Below, in pieces: positions 1 through 6,007 of a stretch of 6,212 bases of DNA (positions within the stretch are counted from its first letter, which is position 1; each line of letters starts with the position of its first letter). This stretch comes from Firmicutes bacterium UBA5500 (GTDB lineage Bacteria; Bacillota; UBA994; UBA5500): positions 13,017 to 19,228 of the forward strand of contig DIPA01000009.1 in the NCBI GenBank assembly GCA_002427055.1, read 5' to 3'. Below the pieces are notes generated by a model. That model was not told where the DNA came from, did not search any database, and worked only from the letters and a program-made list of their open reading frames with translations. Position numbers and translations under genes: made by a program.

Positions 1-34
1 AACGGCTTTCAGACTATCAGAATGAGGTGCTTAC

Positions 35-1303
35 ATGCAATTGACTCCAGCAATCATAGCTACTACCATTTTTTTACTCGCTTACTTGTTATTAATTATG
101 AAGGTAACTCGCCCGATGTACATCACCAGCGCAGCTGCAGCGCTATTGCTCTGCTCGGGTGCTTTGAGCAGGCAACAAGCTTTGGCTGCCATCAACTTGA
201 ACGTTCTAGGCATAGTCGGTGGCATGATGATTTTGGCCGAGCTTTTCGTTGCCTCACGGGCACCAAGCTTCTTTGCAGCCAAACTGGTGGCTCGTGTACA
301 TACTGCCGGCCTGGCACTAGTTGTTATCAGCGTTTTTTCCGGCGTTATTTCAGCTTTCGTAGATAATGTGGCTACCGTTCTAATCGTGGCCCCGGTAGCT
401 TTCGATATAGCTAAGAGACTTAACACTTCCCCCATGCCATTCATTGTCGGGGTAGCTATTTCCTCTAACTTGCAGGGTATGGCTACACTAATTGGCGATG
501 CTACCAGTGTTATTTTAGCAACGGCAGCCGACCTTAACTTCCTGGAGTTCTTCTGGCTCAAGGGTAGGCCGGGCATTTTCTTTGCGGTTGAACTGGGCGC
601 AATTGCTGCGACCATAGTGCTGTGGCTCATGTTTCGCCATCTGAAGCAACCACTCAGTATGCAGCAAACAACTCCTGTTATAACTTGGGTGCCTACGTTG
701 CTTTTAATAGCTGTTATTTTGACGCTGGCCCTGAGCTCGCTAATTCCTAATCGACCGCCTAACTTGATAGGGGTAATTACGATCACCTTTGGGCTGCTAG
801 GAATAGTCTGGAACGCTGTTTGGGGGCACTTAAGAGTTAGATGGCACAACCTAGACTGGGAAACACTTGTGTTCTTAACCGGGGTGTTCATTCTGGTTGG
901 TAGCCTATCGGCCACGGGGGTTGTGGCTAGTTTGGCTGGCTTGATTGCTAAGTTTACGGGAGGCAAGGTGCTGATTGCTTACCTCGTGCTAATCTGGATG
1001 TCGGTGCTCATTTCGGCCTTTGTCGATAATATCCCCTATTCACTGGCTATGCTGCCGGTAGCGCAACAGGTTGCGGTAACGCTGGGTTGTTCGCCCTATT
1101 TGCTTATGTTCGGCTTGATGGTGGGAACTTCTCTAGGCGGCAATATCACGCCTATTGGGGCTTCTGCTAATGTTGTTGCTGTCGGTTTGTTAAACAAGCA
1201 TGGGATAGATATCTCGTTTGGCGAGTTCATGAAAATTGGGCTGCCCTTTACGCTGACTGCTGTAATAACTGCATCGCTCTTTCTCTGGCTGGTGTGGGCA
1301 TAA
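35..1303 (+). CDS. ArsB/SLC13-type membrane permease (ion transporter superfamily)
   Basis: This is a 422-residue polytopic membrane protein, hydrophobic almost throughout, predicted to move an anion or similar solute across the cytoplasmic membrane. Two halves look duplicated. SAFVDN occurs at residues 106-111 and again at 327-332. Each copy is followed by a conserved hairpin-type motif: SSNLQGMATLIGD at 143-155 and GTSLGGNITPIGASAN at 364-379. This paired arrangement is the signature of the ArsB/CitM/SLC13/P-protein permeases (ion transporter superfamily), and about 420 residues is normal for that family. The ATG at 35 is supported by GAGGTG five bases upstream. The substrate cannot be read from the sequence: no arsenic regulator, arsenate reductase or ArsA lies nearby, so arsenite export is only one option beside dicarboxylate, sulfate or Na+/H+ transport. 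The promoter lies left of the window. The gene ends just before a strong hairpin shared with the convergent NYN gene. Family assignment is confident; substrate is open. Confidence 0.9.
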   Translation: MQLTPAIIATTIFLLAYLLLIMKVTRPMYITSAAAALLLCSGALSRQQALAAINLNVLGIVGGMMILAELFVASRAPSFFAAKLVARVHTAGLALVVISVFSGVISAFVDNVATVLIVAPVAFDIAKRLNTSPMPFIVGVAISSNLQGMATLIGDATSVILATAADLNFLEFFWLKGRPGIFFAVELGAIAATIVLWLMFRHLKQPLSMQQTTPVITWVPTLLLIAVILTLALSSLIPNRPPNLIGVITITFGLLGIVWNAVWGHLRVRWHNLDWETLVFLTGVFILVGSLSATGVVASLAGLIAKFTGGKVLIAYLVLIWMSVLISAFVDNIPYSLAMLPVAQQVAVTLGCSPYLLMFGLMVGTSLGGNITPIGASANVVAVGLLNKHGIDISFGEFMKIGLPFTLTAVITASLFLWLVWA

Positions 1304-1309
1304 AATTCA

Positions 1310-1342
1310 CAGGAGGCCGTGGCTAAAAGCCACGGCCTCCTG
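1310..1342. terminator. Convergent hairpin terminator between permease and NYN gene
   Basis: A perfect 14-bp stem (1310-1323 with 1329-1342) closes a 5-base loop, taaaa. It starts 6 bases after the permease stop and ends 5 bases before the NYN stop. Read on the - strand, the stem is followed by TGAATTTTAT, a modest T-tract. On the + strand it is followed by TTGCACTA, with no real T-run. It is therefore best as terminator of the NYN gene and probably also stops or protects the permease transcript. Confidence 0.85.
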
Positions 1343-1347
1343 TTGCA

Positions 1348-2196
1348 CTATCCGCCTTGGGCTTGTAGGGATACTGCTACTTCTGTTGATTTGCTTACTA
1401 GGGTTTTTTGCACCATTTCATGTTCTGGATTAAGTCTAACCGCGGTAGTTGGAAACTCAGGCTTATGCGGATTAGGAACTGAATACGTAACAACTATTTC
1501 TTCTCCAATAGCTTGGTTAATCAACGATTGCGGATCGCCAATTCCGGTAAGCAAACGATTGATTAACATCTTCAAACCCACAAAGGGTAGATTACCATCC
1601 TGCAGAGTATTAAGACGCTGGATTAGAGCAACCATCTCGCTCTCGCGTTCATCTTGTATTGGTAATATCCTAGTAGGGCTAATTCCTAAAAGCGCCTCTA
1701 TTTCTGTAAAAGTATCGGAGAACATGACCAGATCACTACTAGTTGTACGTGCTACGCCGATTACGCTTACTCGTTTATTCCGGGTATGTAGCTTACGAAT
1801 CAGTTGAATTAAATCACGGTCGCCACAAACTAGAACATAAGTATCGATATCATCGCGTGTATACATCAGTTCCAGAGCATCTAGTGAGAGTTCTATGTCG
1901 GCCGCGTTCTTACGCACCCCTTCCGGAAATGATTTGGAGAATACATGACGTGGTTCCACACTGCGGCGCTGCAAGTCTGTCTGCAGGCCCTTAAACTCCG
2001 GTTGATCAAAGTCGGCATAGGCCAGTGCCAATACTACTTGGCCTTCTTTGTGGGCCTCTTGCTTGATCAAATCGATCAGTCGTCCAGGTTGGACGACTAG
2101 CGTGTAGTTGTTCTTCATACTCCAATAAACATTCTCGTAATCAATAAACAAGGCCACATTTTTGACCACGGATCGAGCTTCAACTCCTTCCTGCAA
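1348..2196 (-). CDS. NYN domain protein, LabA/DUF88-like, with C-terminal helical/winged-helix-like region
   Basis: This is a probable metal-dependent ribonuclease of the NYN (PIN-like) fold. With numbering from the TTG start, acidic residues lie where the family expects them: FIDYEN at 17-22 (D19), KNAADIELSLDAL at 96-108 (D100), and CGDRDL at 124-129 (D126, D128), followed by the SVIGVA strand at 144-149. The NYN domain spans about residues 12-170. Residues 180-255 form a separate helical segment ending in a TAVRLN strand, which could be a winged-helix or OST-HTH-like RNA-binding unit; this is inferred from spacing only. The longest frame begins at TTG 2196, which has only a weak purine stretch before it. 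A GTG at 2169 follows AGGAAGGAG (2184-2192) at 14 bases and leaves the NYN domain intact, so the true start may be there. No signal peptide or membrane segment is present, so it is cytoplasmic. It is transcribed alone, divergent from the histidine kinase. RNA target and role are unknown. Confidence 0.85.
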   Translation of the reverse strand: MQEGVEARSVVKNVALFIDYENVYWSMKNNYTLVVQPGRLIDLIKQEAHKEGQVVLALAYADFDQPEFKGLQTDLQRRSVEPRHVFSKSFPEGVRKNAADIELSLDALELMYTRDDIDTYVLVCGDRDLIQLIRKLHTRNKRVSVIGVARTTSSDLVMFSDTFTEIEALLGISPTRILPIQDERESEMVALIQRLNTLQDGNLPFVGLKMLINRLLTGIGDPQSLINQAIGEEIVVTYSVPNPHKPEFPTTAVRLNPEHEMVQKTLVSKSTEVAVSLQAQGG

Positions 2197-2278
2197 CTTC
2201 TTTTCTGTACCAAACCTAGCCTACCCATTTTAGGCAGGTGCTATGTTGCCTTTCTACAATTTTCATCTTTGCGAAATA

Positions 2279-2307
2279 TTACTTTTTTGCACAACTTCTG
2301 TTACAAT
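2279..2307 (+). promoter_or_regulatory. Extended -10 promoter for the histidine kinase
   Basis: TACAAT at 2302-2307 is preceded by TG one base earlier (2299-2300), giving an extended -10 element. A weak -35, TTACTT at 2279-2284, lies 17 bp upstream. Transcription would begin near 2314, leaving a leader of about 105 bases before the kinase ATG. The extended -10 can explain the poor -35. This is a pattern match only. Confidence 0.5.
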
Positions 2308-2344
2308 ACTGCTGAATATAAATTAAACAACTTGGTATCTGCCG

Positions 2345-2392
2345 ACAGGATGCACCATAATTCTTCGCTCTTATGGTGTATTATTTGCCTGT
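2345..2392 (+). promoter_or_regulatory. Hairpin in the histidine kinase 5' leader
   Basis: The inner stem pairs 2351-2360 with 2371-2380: 10 bp including one G-T pair, with a 10-base loop. An outer stem pairs ACAGG (2345-2349) with CCTGT (2388-2392). The 3' flank is TTATTTG, too poor in T for a convincing terminator. It lies between the proposed promoter and the kinase ribosome site (AAAGAGG, 2404-2410). It could be a leader RNA structure or, as DNA, a regulator-binding dyad. Confidence 0.45.
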
Positions 2393-2419
2393 GACTAATC
2401 AAGAAAGAGGTCTAAAGCA

Positions 2420-3445
2420 ATGAACCGCCAAAATCTTTGGGCCAGGAAGTATAATCTACCTCGTACGATGTCATGGGCAATAGCCGCGCTGGGCTTAGTT
2501 GCGCTTATTTTTGTGCTCTTCGCTTTACCTGCTTACTATGAACTGGCAACAAGACTAGACACGACCGAAAGAATAAGTACTGCCCATTTGGAAGACCGGC
2601 GCCCTTTTTCACCCTACTGGCGCTGGTTAGTCATTTTCTCTTACTTGATCGCCATGTACTTTATCTTGCTCAGCCCGGTATTGGCTGCTTGGCCTACCAC
2701 CAAAGCGGACCTGCAACTTCCAAGCGGCAGAGATGAGGCAGAAGATGCCCTGGAGGAAGATGACTTGCGTCGCCAATCGCTAATCAGTACTATGGCCGCC
2801 GGCACCATTCATGAGATTCGTAGCCCCTTGACGGCGGCGCGTGGATTTGTTCAGTTAATAGGTACGCTGGGGCCTGAGAATGAACTGACTAAGAAATATA
2901 GCGAGTATGCCCTCTTGGAAATGGATAATATTGAGCGGCTACTACAGGAATTTACGCTTCTCTCGAAGGCCGTGGCGCCGAAATCACAACCGGTTAACTT
3001 ATTAGATGCGGCACACAATGTCTGCAACATGATGGAAGCAGTTATGCTTGAGCGCAATATACGGCTGGAGTTTGACGGTGCACAACCAGCCTGTATTTTG
3101 GGAGATCCTTTCTATCTGCAGAAAGTATTGCAGCACTTGCTCTTTAATGCCGCCGATGCCACCCCGCCTAAGGGCCGTGTGGCAGTTAGGATGCATAGTG
3201 GTGATGACCAGATATGGATAACTGTTAGTGATACGGGGGTCGGCATGACCAAAGACAATCTTGAACATTGTTTCGATCCTTTTTTCAGTACCAAGGATTC
3301 GGGTACCGGCCTGGGTTTGGCTATCTGTCACCGTATGGTAACCGAAATGCACGGACGCATTGAAGTGCAAAGCGAACCTGAAGCGGGTACAACTTTTAGA
3401 TTAACTTTTCCGCTTTATCGTAAGCGCGCCAGTGTTGAGCTATGA
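2420..3445 (+). CDS. Membrane sensor histidine kinase, orphan
   Basis: This is a 341-residue sensor kinase that would autophosphorylate on histidine and pass the phosphate to a response regulator encoded elsewhere. Two membrane helices lie at about residues 17-38 and 69-90, enclosing an external loop of only about 30 residues, too short for a usual periplasmic-type sensor domain. A charged linker (about 103-118) leads to the H-box HEIRSPLTAARGF at 131-143, with H131 as phospho-acceptor. The ATP-binding domain follows: N-box at 237-249 (N243), G1 DTGVGM at 271-276, F-box FDPFFST at 285-291 and G2 GTGLGLAI at 295-302. All kinase boxes are intact. The H-box plus GFVQL resembles Bacillus and clostridial sporulation kinases that feed Spo0A, but the usual Asn four residues after the histidine is Ser135 here. 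ATG 2420 has AAAGAGG nine bases upstream. No response regulator lies in the window. Kinase identity is confident; signal and partner are unknown. Confidence 0.95.
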   Translation: MNRQNLWARKYNLPRTMSWAIAALGLVALIFVLFALPAYYELATRLDTTERISTAHLEDRRPFSPYWRWLVIFSYLIAMYFILLSPVLAAWPTTKADLQLPSGRDEAEDALEEDDLRRQSLISTMAAGTIHEIRSPLTAARGFVQLIGTLGPENELTKKYSEYALLEMDNIERLLQEFTLLSKAVAPKSQPVNLLDAAHNVCNMMEAVMLERNIRLEFDGAQPACILGDPFYLQKVLQHLLFNAADATPPKGRVAVRMHSGDDQIWITVSDTGVGMTKDNLEHCFDPFFSTKDSGTGLGLAICHRMVTEMHGRIEVQSEPEAGTTFRLTFPLYRKRASVEL

Positions 3446-3470
3446 GAGAACAAGAGTATGTATAAGTAAA

Positions 3471-3501
3471 CAAGACACCTCGGCGTGGTCGAGGTGTCTT
3501 G
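3471..3501. terminator. Convergent hairpin terminator between kinase and methyltransferase
   Basis: Bases 3471-3482 pair perfectly with 3490-3501, a 12-bp stem around a 7-base loop. It begins 25 bases after the kinase stop and ends 7 bases before the methyltransferase stop. The - strand exit reads TTTACTTATAC and the + strand exit TTGCTTGTTATTTGG; both are T-rich but interrupted. It probably works in both directions. Confidence 0.8.
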
Positions 3502-3508
3502 TTGCTTG

Positions 3509-4528
3509 TTATTTGGTTCTTATTAGATGCAAGGTGATTTCTTGACGGTTATGCCAGAGATGTTGAGCATGAGACACTTCTAAACGTTGGTCGAGTGTGG
3601 TTAGAACTCGTTGGATGGTTGGCAACGGCCGCTTGCCCATCAGTTTCACGGTCATGACTACTTGGCCACCGGGGCTTAAGTTATTCACCAAACCATTGAC
3701 CAGTTTGGCGGTAAAGATGGGATCCCAACTCATGTCGCAAGTGATGAGGTCAAATTGCTCCAGCGGTGAAAAGCGCAGGTCTTTGACATTCATCTGTAGG
3801 AAACGCAGGCCCTTGACCCCGTTTAAACGGGGATCGAGTTCTCCGGTGTCGACGGCAACTACCGCGAGTCCCCGCGCAAGTAGCTCTTGCGTCCAGCCTC
3901 CAGGGGCGGCCCCTAAATCGAGCGCCTTACCACCGTGTGGGAAGTGCAGGCCAAAGCGAATAATCGCTTCCAAGAGTTTGAATTTGGCCCGCGATACGTC
4001 ACCCGGTTCTTTGCGGAAATGCAGCATGCCGCCGGTCCAATCGGAAAGGTTATGGGAGGCCGGGGCTAGTCCGTAGTAGACGGCTTGCCGGGCCTGGGTG
4101 ACGGAAACCACCCACTGCGGGTCTTTGATTGTGGGTTGATAGCCTTGTTCGCACAGCACGCTATCGCAGGCTGCCTTGAGGTCGCGCGGTTGCCAATCTA
4201 GAGTAGTGTTGACGGCGCGAGCTTGCACGGCAACGCTGGCGCCCAGAGGAACACTCGGCAAGTCGGCCAGCAGGCTCTTGCTAACGCTGGCTATTAGCTC
4301 CGGTTGGCTGATCACGGGCCACATGGTGGCGCTATATAAATGGCGTACGAAAATTGGTGGCTTTGCTATGAGCTGCTTGTGAACTTGCTGCCGGTGCTCT
4401 GCCCCGGTTTCCAGCCACAGCAAACCGGGCCCCAGTGTAACTTGCTTATGTTGCGGAAACTTCTGCTGTAATTCTTCTATGGCCGTAGCCAAGAACTCTT
4501 CACTTGCTGTTAGCACAATGCCCTGCAT
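3509..4528 (-). CDS. RlmM-like FtsJ-fold ribose 2'-O-methyltransferase
   Basis: This 339-residue SAM-dependent methyltransferase probably methylates a ribose 2'-OH in rRNA. The C-terminal half has the FtsJ/RrmJ layout: SRAKFKLLEA at 179-188 (K184), SAM-binding motif I ALDLGAAPGGWT at 202-213, acidic AVDTGELDP at 225-233, CDMSW at 264-268 (D265), MTVKLMGK at 292-299 (K295), and RQEITLHL at 328-335 (E330). K184, D265, K295 and E330 match the K-D-K-E catalytic tetrad of this fold. Residues about 55-155 resemble the THUMP-type RNA-binding region that precedes the catalytic domain in E. coli RlmM (23S C2498 methylation), and total length is close to RlmM. Target identity is inferred; the safe call is an FtsJ-type RNA ribose methyltransferase. 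ATG 4528 has AGGGGGG seven bases upstream and a good promoter at 4558-4587. The gene appears monocistronic and ends at the hairpin shared with the convergent kinase. Confidence 0.88.
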   Translation of the reverse strand: MQGIVLTASEEFLATAIEELQQKFPQHKQVTLGPGLLWLETGAEHRQQVHKQLIAKPPIFVRHLYSATMWPVISQPELIASVSKSLLADLPSVPLGASVAVQARAVNTTLDWQPRDLKAACDSVLCEQGYQPTIKDPQWVVSVTQARQAVYYGLAPASHNLSDWTGGMLHFRKEPGDVSRAKFKLLEAIIRFGLHFPHGGKALDLGAAPGGWTQELLARGLAVVAVDTGELDPRLNGVKGLRFLQMNVKDLRFSPLEQFDLITCDMSWDPIFTAKLVNGLVNNLSPGGQVVMTVKLMGKRPLPTIQRVLTTLDQRLEVSHAQHLWHNRQEITLHLIRTK

Positions 4529-4557
4529 GCCAACACCCCCCTGCTTGTATCTTCCTT

Positions 4558-4587
4558 ATCTTAGCCTCCCTCCTACCCCCTAGTCAA
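4558..4587 (-). promoter_or_regulatory. Sigma-A-type promoter of the methyltransferase gene
   Basis: On the - strand, TTGACT (4587-4582) is separated by 18 bp from TAAGAT (4563-4558). The -35 matches consensus at five of six positions and the -10 at four of six. Transcription would start near 4550, giving a short leader of about 22 bases that contains the AGGGGGG ribosome site before ATG 4528. Confidence 0.6.
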
Positions 4588-4593
4588 ACCAAA

Positions 4594-4618
4594 GACCCTG
4601 CGCGACCCTGTCAAGGGT
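4594..4618. repeat. GACCCTG direct repeat with small hairpin
   Basis: GACCCTG occurs at 4594-4600 and 4604-4610. ACCCT (4605-4609) pairs with AGGGT (4614-4618) over a 4-base loop. It directly abuts the 20-bp tandem repeat and is probably the edge of the same repeat cluster. It lies just upstream of the methyltransferase -35. Confidence 0.5.
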
Positions 4619-4658
4619 GGCCCTTCGGGGACGGTTCTGGCCCTTCGGGGACGGTTCT
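4619..4658. repeat. Perfect 20-bp tandem repeat with GGGGACGGTTCT core
   Basis: The 20-base unit at 4619-4638 is repeated without change at 4639-4658. Each unit begins GGCCC and ends in the core GGGGACGGTTCT. As recalled from Firmicute genomes, such GGGGACGGTTCT strings occur in dispersed repeats near Y1/REP-associated transposases; no such transposase gene is present here. It lies in the 326-bp gap between methyltransferase and amidase genes. Confidence 0.85.
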
Positions 4659-4683
4659 AAAAGTTCACTACTATACTTGATTT

Positions 4684-4748
4684 AGCCGGAGAGGTACTGC
4701 TACGGCACTGGCTGACGCCAACTGTGCCTTAAGCAGGCCTCTCCGGCT
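4684..4748. repeat. 65-nt nested palindrome (structured element)
   Basis: Four nested stems fold nearly the whole element: 4684-4694 with 4738-4748 (11 bp, perfect), CTGCT 4697-4701 with 4732-4736, GGCAC 4704-4708 with 4724-4728, and TGGC 4709-4712 with 4717-4720 around a TGAC loop. That is 25 bp in 65 bases, with only small internal loops. No T-tract follows on either strand, so it is not an ordinary terminator. It is flanked on both sides by GACGGTTCT-like copies. It may be a REP/MITE-like palindromic unit or a structured RNA; sequence alone cannot separate these. Confidence 0.7.
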
Positions 4749-4761
4749 CCTGATCCTGTGA

Positions 4762-4790
4762 GGAGCGTTCTAGAAGGGTCGTTCTGGGCC
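4762..4790. repeat. Two degenerate copies of the GACGGTTCT repeat core
   Basis: GGAGCGTTCT at 4762-4771 and GGGTCGTTCTGGGCC at 4776-4790 resemble the core and junction GGGGACGGTTCTGGCCC of the tandem repeat at 4619-4658, in the same orientation. They sit on the other side of the nested palindrome. The similarity is short and diverged, so relationship is an inference. Confidence 0.4.
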
Positions 4791-4812
4791 GATTTTATTC
4801 TAAAAAAGGGGG

Positions 4813-4847
4813 AAAAAGATAGGTGGTTCTGCGAGGGCAGAACCACC
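4813..4847 (-). terminator. Rho-independent terminator of the amidase gene
   Basis: An 11-bp perfect stem (4822-4832 with 4837-4847) has a GAGG loop in + sense. Read on the - strand it starts 7 bases after the amidase stop and is followed by TATCTTTTT (4821-4813). This is the clearest terminator in the window and ends the small-membrane-protein/amidase unit. Confidence 0.9.
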
Positions 4848-4854
4848 CTGTTGC

Positions 4855-5580
4855 TTATTCGGGGCGGATGAGGCGTACTAGGCGTAGCTTGGCATCCCAC
4901 ACAACGGTGAGGCCTAGTGCCTCAGCTAACGCGCGTACGGGAGCATAGGTTACATCGTTGAACAGGCGGCCGTTGACGGGCAAGGGTTTTTCGTCTAGCA
5001 GAATGGGAATCATCGCATCTGCTACCACTTGTGGCCCAGCAAAGGCTTGAATGCCTTTGGCTATGGCTGTAGCTAAGAGCTGGCGAAATTCCGGGGTCTT
5101 GAGCAAAGCTTCCTCGGCAGGGTTGGTATGAAAGGCGCATTCCACAAGTAGCGAAGGGACTTTGGCTTCACGAATGACATGGTAGTAGTCGCGTCCATTC
5201 GCTAATAGTCGGGTTTTTACTCCTCGGCTGGGACGACCGGCTTGGCGCAGGGCTTGCTCGATTGCTTCTGCTAGGCTGCGGCTACGAGCGTCATATGCTG
5301 AACAAAAGACAGTGCAGCCATGGGGTTGGGGACTTGAGAAAGCATCGGTATGGATGCTAACGAAAAGATCTGCCTTCTGATTAGCGGCAATGGCCATGCG
5401 AGCCGGCAAGGAAAGATAGACATCTTTATCGCGGGTCATAACTACTTCGAAACCGGCAGCTAGTAACAAGGTGCGTGTCCGAAGAGCGATGTCGAGCACT
5501 CCGTCGGCTTCCACGTAACCGGTGGGGCCACGGTTGGCGCGATCGCTTCCGCCATGTCCAGGATCTAAACACACACGCAT
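4855..5580 (-). CDS. N-acetylmuramoyl-L-alanine amidase (Amidase_3) with C-terminal copper-amine-oxidase-like stalk domain
   Basis: This is a zinc enzyme that cuts the bond between N-acetylmuramic acid and the L-alanine of the peptidoglycan stem. The Amidase_3 domain fills residues 1-180. Zinc ligands are H9 in LDPGHGG, E24 and H77 in SIHTDA, with catalytic E147 in VECAFHTNP; all are present. Residues about 190-238, with ILLDEKPLPVNGRLF, YAPVRALAEALG and VVWD, match the copper amine oxidase N-terminal-like (stalk) domain often joined to clostridial cell-wall hydrolases, probably a wall-binding unit rather than an oxidase. The mature domain begins at residue 1 with no signal peptide, so export would need another route, as with phage endolysins. 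ATG 5580 has AAGGGGG seven bases upstream. It lies 77 bases downstream of a small three-helix membrane protein on the same strand, probably co-transcribed, and is closed by the 4813-4847 terminator. A sporulation or mother-cell lysis role is an alternative. Confidence 0.93.
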   Translation of the reverse strand: MRVCLDPGHGGSDRANRGPTGYVEADGVLDIALRTRTLLLAAGFEVVMTRDKDVYLSLPARMAIAANQKADLFVSIHTDAFSSPQPHGCTVFCSAYDARSRSLAEAIEQALRQAGRPSRGVKTRLLANGRDYYHVIREAKVPSLLVECAFHTNPAEEALLKTPEFRQLLATAIAKGIQAFAGPQVVADAMIPILLDEKPLPVNGRLFNDVTYAPVRALAEALGLTVVWDAKLRLVRLIRPE

Positions 5581-5657
5581 GAGAACTACCCCCTTTCTTA
5601 CACAGGATAGCCCTGGTTAGCTCTGGCTGCAAAAGCCGAGTTATTAGCTAGTTGCAT

Positions 5658-5981
5658 CTATTTGCCGTTAGCGGCACGTGAGTTTTCTTTAGAAGCGTTC
5701 ACCCAACCCAGTACATCATGAATGAGACTAGAGCCTCCTACCATGAAAGATGCCGTTAAGAAATTGCCAACAGCCGGCCACTGGAAGTCGATATCGAAGA
5801 TCTCGAAGAAATTAAGGTGCGCTCCGAAAGATAGCACCAGTGCCAAAGCAAGCGCCAAGATGACGGGTATGTCGACACCGACAACTTGCTTTTTGTCTAA
5901 CCGAGGGAACAGGGTCAAGAGTAGCTCTACAATTCGCTCCACAGTGAAGGATAGGAACAGCCAGACGGTAATTGTATCCAT
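5658..5981 (-). CDS. Small three-helix membrane protein, holin-like
   Basis: This 107-residue protein has three likely membrane segments, at about residues 4-25, 37-56 and 70-92, and a short charged tail (NASKENSRAANGK). A charged ERIVEL patch lies within the first segment, and a short acidic, aromatic stretch (FFEIFDIDFQW) sits between the second and third. The motif GNFLTASFMVGGSSLIHDVLGWV near the C-terminus resembles small holin-like or phage-associated membrane proteins as I recall them, but I cannot name a family with certainty. Size, helix count and position directly upstream of an amidase lacking a signal peptide fit a holin role: forming membrane lesions that let the amidase reach the wall. 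ATG 5981 has AGGGGGTG five bases upstream. The gap of 77 bases to the amidase shows no terminator. A non-lytic membrane role is possible; the real-gene call is firmer than the function. Confidence 0.8.
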   Translation of the reverse strand: MDTITVWLFLSFTVERIVELLLTLFPRLDKKQVVGVDIPVILALALALVLSFGAHLNFFEIFDIDFQWPAVGNFLTASFMVGGSSLIHDVLGWVNASKENSRAANGK

Positions 5982-6007
5982 ACTGCCACCCCCTATCTGT
6001 ATACATG

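Noticed and set aside
82..966. Long open frame on the - strand opposite the permease
   Set aside because: It is antisense to a clearly recognisable permease, has no family motif, and its composition (rich in Ala, Thr, Lys, Ser) is that of a shadow frame.
35..1303. Arsenical resistance operon
   Set aside because: The permease is ArsB-like in fold, but no ArsR, ArsC, ArsA or ArsD gene is in the window, so the substrate is not assigned.
2287..2307. TTGCAC as -35 for the TACAAT -10 of the kinase promoter
   Set aside because: The spacing is only 9 bp, far too short; the extended -10 with a weak TTACTT at 17 bp fits better.
2197..2310. Promoter for the NYN gene on the - strand
   Set aside because: TAAAAT and TAATAT -10-like strings exist but no -35 lies at acceptable spacing (the best pairs are 19 or 21 bp), so none is called.
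3597..4076. Open frame on the + strand inside the methyltransferase gene
   Set aside because: It is antisense to the SAM-binding domain with all its motifs; no ribosome site or recognisable domain supports it.
4594..4790. Possible CRISPR array
   Set aside because: Only two perfect copies occur, directly abutting with no spacers, and no cas gene is present.
4700..4900. Short - strand frame across the amidase terminator and nested palindrome
   Set aside because: It overlaps the amidase 3' end, a terminator and repeats, and would have to be translated past the terminator; no credible protein signature.
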